From positions 1 to 5,348 of the forward strand of contig CALPPP020000109.1 in assembly GCA_943325485.2 (NCBI GenBank): 5,348 nucleotides of DNA. The letters are read 5' to 3'. The position numbers were made by a program, and so were the translations under genes. Source of the stretch: Rickettsia typhi (GTDB taxonomy: Bacteria; Pseudomonadota; Gammaproteobacteria; Burkholderiales; Burkholderiaceae_C). Position 1 is the stretch's first letter. Every line of letters starts with the position of its first letter. This document shows, piece after piece, positions 1-5,348 of this stretch. The notes beneath the pieces were generated by a model. It was not told the origin of the DNA, did not search any database, and worked only from the letters and a program-made list of their open reading frames with translations.

Positions 1-1106
1 CTCAAGGGTGCATGACGCACCCAGTTAATGTCTGGCCATTTGGGCAAACAGGCATGGTCCCACACATGGACGCTTTTGGCGCCGGCAAACATCGCCATCA
101 AGCGCTCGTCGGACTCAAACCAACAATGCGAAGCCACATCGTTCATGCCCTTGCCCACAAACCGCCAGCGCGCCTCACTCCAAGGGTGCTGCTCGGTCCA
201 GCCTTGCCAGCAAGCGGCGATAGGCAATATGTCAGCGGGTAGCTGCGCAGGGGTTTGATCGCTGATTGCCCAAGGGTGAATCCACCAGACATCGCGCCCC
301 ACCAATTTTTCTGCAGCCACGCCACTGGCCACCAAATCTGCCACGGCAGGGGGTTGTACAAAAAGGGGCGGTTCTTCTACCGGCGCAAATTTTGACAGTG
401 ACTGGGTAAAGGTCGCGCGGCTGCGCGCGATCATGTCAATGATCTCCATTGGCTTATCGATCACGGTTTGTGGGCTGTGCCACAACTCCGGGGCGTAAAG
501 AGCAACGTTGTCAGCATTGAATAAATACGGTTTATGGCTGCCAGAACCTGCCACCCATTGCCAGCTGAGGTGGTTGCTGGCCAAGTCGCCGTCGATCAAA
601 TGGCTGTACATCCACTCAGCACCCACACGCCAATGCACCTTGCGTATATGGACCAAGTAGCTTGCCAACCACAGTCTTGCATGGTTGTGCAAATAGCCGC
701 TGAAATACAGTTGCCGCACGGATTGATCGATCACGGGAACGCCAGTTGCGCCATGGCGCACATCGTCTGGTAAGGACTGCACATAAGCATCGTCTGGCAA
801 CACGCCTTCATGCAGGTTTTGCAAGATATCGTCACCCAAAGCATCTTGCACATGTTGAAAATATTCACGCCACGCCAACTCGAACATGAACTTGTGCTGC
901 ACCCCTATGCGGTGCGCTTTGTACACATGCTGTGCGACTTGGGGCACGCTCAACAAGCCATGGGTCAGGTAAGGAGACAACAGCGTCACCGCGCCATTCA
1001 GGTGGTTGCGGGTTTGGGCGTATTCAAAGGGTCGGATTGACGCCAAGCGCGAGTGCGCGGCATGAAGATAAGGCTCAAATAACTGCTGATCCAAAAACAA
1101 TTTCAT
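1..1106 (-). CDS. Photolyase/cryptochrome-family flavoprotein starting at the FAD domain (3' end outside window)
   Basis: The frame opens with ATG at 1106-1104, inside the gshB stop (ATGA), and stays open to the window edge, giving 368 visible residues with no stop. Residues about 20-205 match the photolyase FAD-binding domain: TLLSPYLTHGLLSVPQV (41-57), ELAWREYFQH (76-85), TGVPVIDQSVRQL (121-133), SGYLHNHARLW (136-146), LIDGDLASN (170-178) and WQWVAG (182-187). The FAD-facing Asn (N178), D172, D174 and the proximal and middle Trp (W182, W159) match E. coli PhrB N378, D372, D374, W382 and W359 (recalled numbering). E76 and W79 match residues that contact the pyrimidine dimer. The site matching the distal W306 is D106. 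The usual N-terminal antenna domain is absent. A proline-rich linker (about 241-253) leads to a Trp-rich C-terminal region that may be a displaced antenna-like domain. Light-driven DNA repair or light sensing is possible; the sequence does not decide which. The ribosome-binding site is weak (CAGG, AGG three bases before ATG), which fits coupling to gshB. Confidence 0.88.
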   Translation of the reverse strand, partial: MKLFLDQQLFEPYLHAAHSRLASIRPFEYAQTRNHLNGAVTLLSPYLTHGLLSVPQVAQHVYKAHRIGVQHKFMFELAWREYFQHVQDALGDDILQNLHEGVLPDDAYVQSLPDDVRHGATGVPVIDQSVRQLYFSGYLHNHARLWLASYLVHIRKVHWRVGAEWMYSHLIDGDLASNHLSWQWVAGSGSHKPYLFNADNVALYAPELWHSPQTVIDKPMEIIDMIARSRATFTQSLSKFAPVEEPPLFVQPPAVADLVASGVAAEKLVGRDVWWIHPWAISDQTPAQLPADILPIAACWQGWTEQHPWSEARWRFVGKGMNDVASHCWFESDERLMAMFAGAKSVHVWDHACLPKWPDINWVRHAPL

Positions 1107-2077
1107 GGGCCTGATGTACCCGCAGCAGCTTTGGGGTATTGCAGCGCTTGCGTCAACGCATCCATGAACATCGCCGCCACATCAAACCCAGTTTGGTCGG
1201 TGATTTCACGAAAACATGTGGGACTGGTGACGTTGACCTCGGTCAGGCACTCGCCAATGATGTCCAAGCCCACCAGCAGCAAACCCCGCGCCGCCAGCGT
1301 GGGGCCCAAGGCATGGGCAATCTCGCTGTCTCGCTCGCTCAAGGGCTGGGCCACACCTTTGCCACCTGCAGCCAAGTTGCCTCGCACCTCGTTGCCTTGG
1401 GGAATCCGGGCCAATGCGTAGGGAACGGGCTTGCCACCAATCACCAAGACACGCTTGTCCCCTTGGGCAATGTCAGGGACGAACTTTTGCACCATGACAC
1501 TGGTGGCGCCATCTTGGTTCAAGGTTTCGATGATGCTGCCTAAATTCATGCCGTCTGCTCGCACCCGAAAAATACCCATGCCCCCCATGCCGTCCAAGGG
1601 CTTCAAGATGATGTCTTGGTGCTGGGCATGAAAAGCGCGAATCGCCTCCGCCTGACGGCTTACCAAGGTGGGCGTGGTCCATTGGGCAAATTCCATGAGG
1701 GCAAGCTTTTCAGGATGTTCACGCAATGCGCTGGGCTGGTTAAATACTTTGGCGCCCTCGCGCTCGGCTTGGCTGAGCATGTGGGTGGCGTAAAAGTACT
1801 CGCTGTCAAAGGGAGGGTCTTTGCGCATGAGCACCGCGTCCATCTCGCACAAAGCCTGTTGGCGGGTTTCTTCCACGCGGTACCAATCCGCTGCATCTTG
1901 TAAGTACAGGCGTTGAACGGTAGCGCTGACCCGCCCGCCGCTTTGCCACCACAGCTGATGCACCCCACAGACCCACACCGCATAGCCCCGCGCCTGGGCT
2001 TGCCGCATCATGGCCAAGCTGCTGTCCTTATCGAGCTTGAAGCCGTCAATAGGGTCGGTAATAAACAATAAGTTCAT
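1103..2077 (-). CDS. gshB: Glutathione synthetase
   Basis: This ATP-grasp ligase catalyses the second step of glutathione synthesis, adding glycine to gamma-glutamylcysteine in the cytoplasm. It has 324 residues against 316 in E. coli and aligns along its whole length (from memory). The N-terminal prokaryotic GSH synthetase domain contains ITDPIDGFKLDKDSSLAM (6-23) and the signature LMRKDPPFDSEY (83-94). The ATP-grasp domain follows, with IILKPLDGMGGMGIFR (156-171), whose Lys and glycine loop contact ATP, then DKRVLVIGGKPVPYALARIP (207-226), the flexible substrate loop GNEVRGNLAAGGKG (228-241), and LDIIGECLTEVNVTSPTCFR (271-290), whose Glu and Asn are the expected Mg2+/ATP ligands. All key motifs are present. 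The start at 2077 fits the E. coli N-terminus; the sequence before it has only a weak ribosome-binding site, and kup ends 48 bases upstream. Its TGA stop overlaps the ATG of the next gene as ATGA, which implies translational coupling. The short tail after about residue 314 (YPKAAAGTSGP) is variable and not informative. Confidence 0.98.
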   Translation of the reverse strand: MNLLFITDPIDGFKLDKDSSLAMMRQAQARGYAVWVCGVHQLWWQSGGRVSATVQRLYLQDAADWYRVEETRQQALCEMDAVLMRKDPPFDSEYFYATHMLSQAEREGAKVFNQPSALREHPEKLALMEFAQWTTPTLVSRQAEAIRAFHAQHQDIILKPLDGMGGMGIFRVRADGMNLGSIIETLNQDGATSVMVQKFVPDIAQGDKRVLVIGGKPVPYALARIPQGNEVRGNLAAGGKGVAQPLSERDSEIAHALGPTLAARGLLLVGLDIIGECLTEVNVTSPTCFREITDQTGFDVAAMFMDALTQALQYPKAAAGTSGP

Positions 2078-2100
2078 ACGCCCAAGGTTACCAGCACCCG

Positions 2101-2117
2101 CAGGCCAGAACGGCCCG
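2101..2117 (-). other. Short GC-rich hairpin between kup and gshB
   Basis: In the 48-base gap between the kup stop and the gshB start, the mRNA strand reads CGGGCC-GTTCT-GGCCTG, a 6-bp stem (one G-U pair) with a 5-base loop. No T run follows, so it is unlikely to stop transcription. It may protect or process the message or be incidental. The gap shows no recognisable promoter and only a poor ribosome-binding site for gshB. Confidence 0.3.
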
Positions 2118-2125
2118 GCGGCGCA

Positions 2126-4009
2126 TTAAATTTCGATCTTGCTGCCCATTTCGACCACCGAGTTGCTGGGCAGGTTTAAAAAGTCAGCCGCCGCACTGGC
2201 GTTGAGGTACATCTGGGCAAACAGTTTTTCCCGCCACTGCGACATGCCGCCGCCCACGGTGGGCACGATGCTGTCACGCGAGAGGAAGAAGCTGGTGCTC
2301 ATGGGGTCGATATTGCCCACCTGCCCTTTGAGCAAGGACAAGGCACCTGGCACATCAGGGTCGTCCTTGAAGCCATAGTGAATTTTCACCTGCCAACACT
2401 GGTGTCCCATATCTGTAAGTTCTATGCGCTTGTCATTGGAAATCCAGGGTACCTCATGGCTGCGCACCGAGACAAACAAATTTTGGGCATGCAAGACCTT
2501 GTTGTGCTTCAAGTTGTGCAACAAGGCGTTGGGCACGATGCCGTCTTCCGAGGTAAGAAAGACTGCGGTACCTTCCACGCGGGTGGGCGGCGCGATAAAC
2601 AAGGCATCCAAAAACGAGGACAGATCGATGGCCTCGTTGCGGGTCTTGTGGTGCAGCAAAACGCGGCCGTCACGCCAGGTGAGCATCAGCACCAAAATCA
2701 TGCCGCCGAGGAGCAAAGGAAACCAGCCGCCGTCGGCCAGTTTGAGCATATTGGAACTCCAAAATGCCAAGTCCACCACAAAGAACACCGAGGTGGCGCT
2801 GATGCACAGCCACAGCGGGTACTTCCATGCGTAGCGAATGACATAGAAAGTCAAGATGGTGGTGATCAACATATCGGTACACACGGCAATGCCGTAAGCC
2901 GCTGCCAAATTGCTGGAGGTTTTGAACATCACCACCGCCAACACAATGAACACAAACAGGCCCCAGTTCACAAAAGGCATGTAAATCTGTCCGGTATTGT
3001 TTTCGCTGGTGTGTTGCACTTGCAGTCGCGGCAAAAAGCCCAGCTGAATCACTTGCTTGGTCACGCTGAAGGCGCCAGTGATCAACGCTTGGGATGCAAT
3101 GACCGTGGCAGCGGTGGCCAAAATGACCAAAGGTATCAGCGCCCAATCGGGGGCCATGTTGTAAAACGGGTTTTTCACGGCTTCTGGTTCGGTTAGCAAC
3201 AAAGCGCCTTGACCAAAATAGTTCAGGGTCAGGCATGGCATCACGATGCCAAACCATGCCAAGCGAATCGGTTTTTTGCCGAAATGCCCCATGTCGGCGT
3301 ACAAAGCTTCGCCGCCGGTCACGCACAACACCACCGCGCCCAAAATCAAAAACGTGGTGCCCGGCTGCTCCCACATGAACTTCACTGCGTAGTAGGGACT
3401 GATGGCCCACAAAATCGTTGGATTGCTGGCGATGTGATAAACGCCCAAAGCCGCGATGGAGACAAACCACACCAAGGTGATGGGGCCGAAAAACTTACCA
3501 ATGCCGCCCGTGCCGCGTTTTTGCACAGCAAACAAACACAACAAAATAAGCAGAGTCAAAGGAATGACATAGCGCTTGAAGTTAGGCGAGACCACCTCCA
3601 AGCCCTCGACGGCTGACAGCACAGAAATTGCTGGGGTGATGACGCCATCACCATAAAACAAGCAGGTGCCAAAAATACCCACCACCAACAAAATGTTGCG
3701 CAACCGTGGCTTGTGGCGAACCGAGGAAGAAGCCAGCGCCAGCATGGCCACCAAACCACCTTCGCCGTTGTTGTCGGCGCGCAGCACCAACATGACATAT
3801 TTCAGCGAAACAATGAACGTCAGCGTCCAAAAGAAGATGGACAAAATGCCCATCACGTTGTCAGGCGTGAATTCCACATGGCCTGAGCCAAAGACTTCCT
3901 TGATGGAGTAAAGGACACTGGTACCAATGTCCCCGTAAACGACCCCAATAGCACCCAGGGTCAAACTGGCAAGTGAAGATTTGTGTGTGTCGGATGCGGA
4001 ACCGCTCAT
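2126..4009 (-). CDS. kup: Low-affinity potassium uptake transporter Kup (Trk-D)
   Basis: This is an inner-membrane K+ uptake protein of the KUP/HAK/KT family, thought to work as a K+/H+ symporter. It is 627 residues long, close to the 622 of E. coli Kup, and looks intact. The N-terminal part to about residue 445 is a run of roughly twelve hydrophobic segments (for example 15-35, 53-77, 104-125, 147-163, 173-192, 217-236, 249-272, 291-311, 348-364, 370-393, 398-416, 428-445). The rest is the soluble cytoplasmic C-terminal domain, ending in family-typical blocks [12 protein letters not shown] (586-597) and [12 protein letters not shown] (611-622). Family signatures are [10 protein letters not shown] (22-31), ADNNGEGG (78-85), YGDGVITPA (119-127) and [14 protein letters not shown] (231-244). 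Acidic residues D27, D121 and E234 lie where E. coli Kup has functionally important carboxylates; E. coli has Glu at the middle site. TSVLYS (30-35) replaces the common TSPLY. The ATG at 4009 agrees with the usual short N-terminus. No clear promoter is visible, so it is probably co-transcribed with gshA. The start codon lies at the foot of a hairpin (separate entry). Confidence 0.97.
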   Translation of the reverse strand: MSGSASDTHKSSLASLTLGAIGVVYGDIGTSVLYSIKEVFGSGHVEFTPDNVMGILSIFFWTLTFIVSLKYVMLVLRADNNGEGGLVAMLALASSSVRHKPRLRNILLVVGIFGTCLFYGDGVITPAISVLSAVEGLEVVSPNFKRYVIPLTLLILLCLFAVQKRGTGGIGKFFGPITLVWFVSIAALGVYHIASNPTILWAISPYYAVKFMWEQPGTTFLILGAVVLCVTGGEALYADMGHFGKKPIRLAWFGIVMPCLTLNYFGQGALLLTEPEAVKNPFYNMAPDWALIPLVILATAATVIASQALITGAFSVTKQVIQLGFLPRLQVQHTSENNTGQIYMPFVNWGLFVFIVLAVVMFKTSSNLAAAYGIAVCTDMLITTILTFYVIRYAWKYPLWLCISATSVFFVVDLAFWSSNMLKLADGGWFPLLLGGMILVLMLTWRDGRVLLHHKTRNEAIDLSSFLDALFIAPPTRVEGTAVFLTSEDGIVPNALLHNLKHNKVLHAQNLFVSVRSHEVPWISNDKRIELTDMGHQCWQVKIHYGFKDDPDVPGALSLLKGQVGNIDPMSTSFFLSRDSIVPTVGGGMSQWREKLFAQMYLNASAAADFLNLPSNSVVEMGSKIEI

Positions 4010-4029
4010 CAGCCTATGAAGCGGCTGAT
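4008..4029 (-). promoter_or_regulatory. Hairpin overlapping the kup translation start
   Basis: On the kup mRNA strand, ATCAGCC (4029-4023) and GGCTGAT (4014-4008) form a perfect 7-bp stem with an 8-base loop (4022-4015). The 3' arm contains the GG of the weak AGG ribosome-binding site just before kup and the first two bases of the kup ATG (4009-4007). A stronger Shine-Dalgarno-like GGAGAGG lies at 4038-4032, two bases upstream of the stem. Two readings fit: the hairpin hides the start codon, or, when folded, it brings the distant GGAGAGG next to the ATG. The inverted repeat is seen directly; any regulatory role is inferred. Confidence 0.45.
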
Positions 4030-4044
4030 CGCCTCTCCACCCAT
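4009..4044 (-). CDS. Possible 11-codon leader ORF ending on the kup start codon
   Basis: In the gap between gshA and kup, an ATG at 4044-4042 opens an 11-codon frame ([11 protein letters not shown]) whose TGA at 4011-4009 shares one base with the kup ATG (TGATG). Such stop/start overlaps commonly allow a terminating ribosome to restart on the downstream gene. The frame passes through the whole hairpin at 4008-4029, so translating it would melt that structure. Against it: no clear ribosome-binding site precedes its ATG, it is very short, and the overlap could be chance. It is not in the kup frame and is not an N-terminal extension of Kup. Confidence 0.25.
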   Translation of the reverse strand: MGGEAISRFIG

Positions 4045-4063
4045 TAACAAGATGCGCGGAGTT

Positions 4064-4094
4064 TACCTATTTTGCAGTGCAGCATAGGTATGCT
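4064..4094. repeat. Two overlapping, mutually exclusive inverted repeats downstream of gshA
   Basis: Just after the gshA stop, AGCATA-GG-TATGCT (4081-4094) is a near-perfect palindrome. TACCTAT (4064-4070) and ATAGGTA (4084-4090) form a second 7-bp inverted repeat with a 13-base spacer that contains TGCA-G-TGCA (4073-4081). The second repeat uses ATAGGTA, which is also the core of the first, so only one could form in RNA at a time. On the minus strand neither is followed by a T run, so this is not a standard terminator for gshA. It could be a weak mRNA-end or processing structure, a protein-binding palindrome, or chance. Confidence 0.35.
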
Positions 4095-4097
4095 TTT

Positions 4098-5348
4098 TTA
4101 TTCGTACACCTCGGCATTGGGGTCAGTTTGCTCCATTTCGTAGCTTGCAGCCAACATCGCCAAGCGGGCAATCACCCCGTACATGTAGAAACGGTTGGGC
4201 AAACTCGCGCCGGGTTTCATGCCAGGTTGGGGGGTATGGGCACTTTGCTCAAACGCCAAGGGCACAAAGCTCGATCCAGGGGCGTTCAGGTTCTCGTCTA
4301 CGCCGCGCTCAGCGTGAACGCGGTAAAAACCACCCACCACATAGCGGTCCATCATGTAGACCACGGGTTCGGCCACCGCATCATTGATGCGCTCGTTGGT
4401 GAGCACACCCTCTTGGATGATGACTTGGTTAACCTCTTGGCCGTCTTTAACCACGCTCATTTTGTTGCGGGTTTTGCGGTTCAAAGCCTCCAAATCGGCC
4501 ACACTGCGCACCGTCATGATGCCCATGCCATAGGTGCCGTTGTCCGCTTTGACGATCACAAACGGTTTTTCGTGGATGCCGAATTCTTTGTACTTGCGAC
4601 GGATTTTGGTCAGCAACATATCCACATTGGTGGTCAGGCATTCCATGCCGGTGCCTTCTGCGAAATTGACCTCGCCGCAATGGCTGAACATGGGGTTGAT
4701 CAGCCAAGGGTCAATGCCGAGCAACTTGCCAAAGCGCTTGGACACTTCTTCATAGTTGGCGAAATGCTGGCTTTTGCGCCGCACACACCAACCTGCGTGC
4801 AAGGGTGGCAGCAGGTATTGCTCGTGCAGATCTTCCAAGATGCCGGGGATGCCTGCGCTCAAATCGTTGTTCAGCAAAATCGTGCAAGGGTCGAAGTCTT
4901 TCAGGCCCAAACGGGTTTTGCTGCGGATGACGGGTTCCAACTTGACAGATTCGCCATTGGGCAACTCAATGACGGTGTCTTCTTTGATCTCAGGGTTGAT
5001 CGAGCCAATGCGCACATTCAAACCCGCCATGTTGAAGATGCGCGCCAGTTGCGCCACATTGCTCAGGTAAAACGTGTTGCGGGTGTGGTTCTCGGGAATC
5101 AGCAACAGGTTGCGGGCTTCGGGGCAAATTTTCTCAATCGCCGCCATCGCTGCTTGCACCGCCAAAGGCAGCATCTCGGGCGTGAGGTTGTTCCAGCCGC
5201 CGGGGTAGAGGTTGGTGTCAACAGGAGCGAGTTTGAAGCCCGCATTGCGGATGTCCACCGAGCTGTAAAAAGGTGGCGTGTGTTCCATCCACTCCATGCG
5301 AAACCAGCGCTCGATGGCGGGCATGGAGTCAAGAATGCGCTGCTCGAG
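4098..5348 (-). CDS. gshA: Glutamate-cysteine ligase, beta-proteobacterial type (5' end outside window)
   Basis: This gene encodes the first, rate-setting enzyme of glutathione synthesis, the ATP-dependent joining of L-glutamate (through its gamma-carboxylate) to L-cysteine in the cytoplasm. The frame is open to the window edge at 5348, giving 416 visible residues and a TAA stop at 4100-4098. An internal Met lies at 5324, but the eight codons before it (LEQRILDS) read into a conserved-looking N-terminal helix followed by PAIERWFRMEW, so the real start is probably about 20 residues beyond the edge. Counted from that Met, recognisable blocks are VDTNLYPGGWNNL (35-47), NNDLSAGIP (152-160), HAGWCVRRKSQHF (176-188), the glycine-rich VKADNGTYGMGIMTV (258-272), which resembles an ATP-grasp nucleotide loop, NAPGSSFVPLAFE (347-359) and NRFYMYGVIARLAMLAASYE (377-396). 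These match, from memory, the short GshA family of Burkholderiales and Acidithiobacillus, which is unrelated in sequence to E. coli GshA. It is the most upstream visible gene of the set and is followed by kup after 88 bases. Family assignment is strong; only the start is missing. Confidence 0.95.
   Translation of the reverse strand, partial: LEQRILDSMPAIERWFRMEWMEHTPPFYSSVDIRNAGFKLAPVDTNLYPGGWNNLTPEMLPLAVQAAMAAIEKICPEARNLLLIPENHTRNTFYLSNVAQLARIFNMAGLNVRIGSINPEIKEDTVIELPNGESVKLEPVIRSKTRLGLKDFDPCTILLNNDLSAGIPGILEDLHEQYLLPPLHAGWCVRRKSQHFANYEEVSKRFGKLLGIDPWLINPMFSHCGEVNFAEGTGMECLTTNVDMLLTKIRRKYKEFGIHEKPFVIVKADNGTYGMGIMTVRSVADLEALNRKTRNKMSVVKDGQEVNQVIIQEGVLTNERINDAVAEPVVYMMDRYVVGGFYRVHAERGVDENLNAPGSSFVPLAFEQSAHTPQPGMKPGASLPNRFYMYGVIARLAMLAASYEMEQTDPNAEVYE

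Noticed and set aside
3..277. Recurring CAAGGGTG (near 3, 182 and 270) as a possible DNA repeat
   Set aside because: The copies fall within the photolyase-like coding sequence, where two encode HPW tripeptides and the third encodes HAPL. Spacing is irregular and flanks are unrelated, so they reflect protein sequence and codon use.
143..361. 72-codon minus-strand frame near the left edge
   Set aside because: It is an out-of-frame reading of the photolyase-like gene, whose own frame is open throughout this stretch and carries the conserved motifs upstream.
534..1114. Several short plus-strand frames (534-773, 810-1040, 932-1114)
   Set aside because: They are antisense to the FAD domain of the photolyase-like gene, overlap one another, and have no recognisable content.
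2378..3196. Long open frame of 272 codons on the plus strand, antisense to kup
   Set aside because: It lies wholly inside kup, which has clear full-length family homology. Its peptide is rich in His, Gln and Gly, typical of a frame read opposite a membrane protein gene, and shows no recognisable domain.
2670..3470. Open frame of 266 codons on the minus strand in another frame of kup
   Set aside because: It overlaps kup in a different frame. Its Arg/His-rich composition is that of a shifted reading of GC-rich coding DNA, with no family resemblance.
4081..4099. Palindrome followed by six T residues, resembling a rho-independent terminator on the plus strand
   Set aside because: No plus-strand gene precedes it, and the T run is the complement of the gshA stop region. 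The stem is only 5-6 bp, AT-rich and with a minimal loop. On the minus strand the run is upstream of the stem, so it cannot act as a terminator for gshA.
5099..5324. Internal Met at 5324 as the gshA start, and a 77-codon overlapping minus frame
   Set aside because: The gshA frame continues upstream to the window edge with family-like sequence, so 5324 is probably an internal Met. The overlapping frame is a shifted reading of gshA.

Overview
The window carries four genes, all on the minus strand. In transcription order they are gshA (5' end outside the window), kup, gshB, and a photolyase/cryptochrome-like flavoprotein gene whose 3' end lies outside the window. The spacing is tight: 88 bases between gshA and kup, 48 between kup and gshB, and a 4-base ATGA overlap between gshB and the photolyase-like gene. 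No convincing promoter or terminator separates them, so an operon or at least shared transcription is likely. The codon use, the mid-50s GC content (judged by eye) and the type of GshA (the beta-proteobacterial/Acidithiobacillus-type enzyme, not the E. coli type) suggest a Burkholderiales bacterium, most likely a Comamonadaceae relative. That placement is an inference from protein resemblance, not from a database search.

Layout: 5348-4098 encodes glutamate-cysteine ligase, which makes gamma-glutamylcysteine. 4097-4010 is a leader-like intergenic stretch with two mutually exclusive inverted repeats, an 11-codon mini-ORF whose stop overlaps the kup start, and a 7-bp hairpin whose 3' arm contains the first two bases of the kup start codon. 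4009-2126 encodes a full-length Kup/Trk-D-type potassium transporter. 2077-1103 encodes a full-length glutathione synthetase. 1106-1 encodes 368 residues of a photolyase-family protein that begins directly with the FAD-binding helical domain.

How the genes fit together: gshA and gshB supply both steps of glutathione synthesis, with a K+ importer between them. In other proteobacteria glutathione and its conjugates control K+ efflux channels (Kef), so joint control of K+ uptake and glutathione is plausible but not shown here. The photolyase-like gene, apparently coupled in translation to gshB, would add a light or redox response function.

The most unusual item is the photolyase-like protein. 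It lacks the usual N-terminal alpha/beta antenna domain. After the FAD domain and a proline-rich linker it carries a very tryptophan-rich segment whose order of predicted strands and helix resembles the missing antenna domain. This could be a swapped domain order. The residue matching the distal tryptophan of the classical electron-transfer triad is also not tryptophan.
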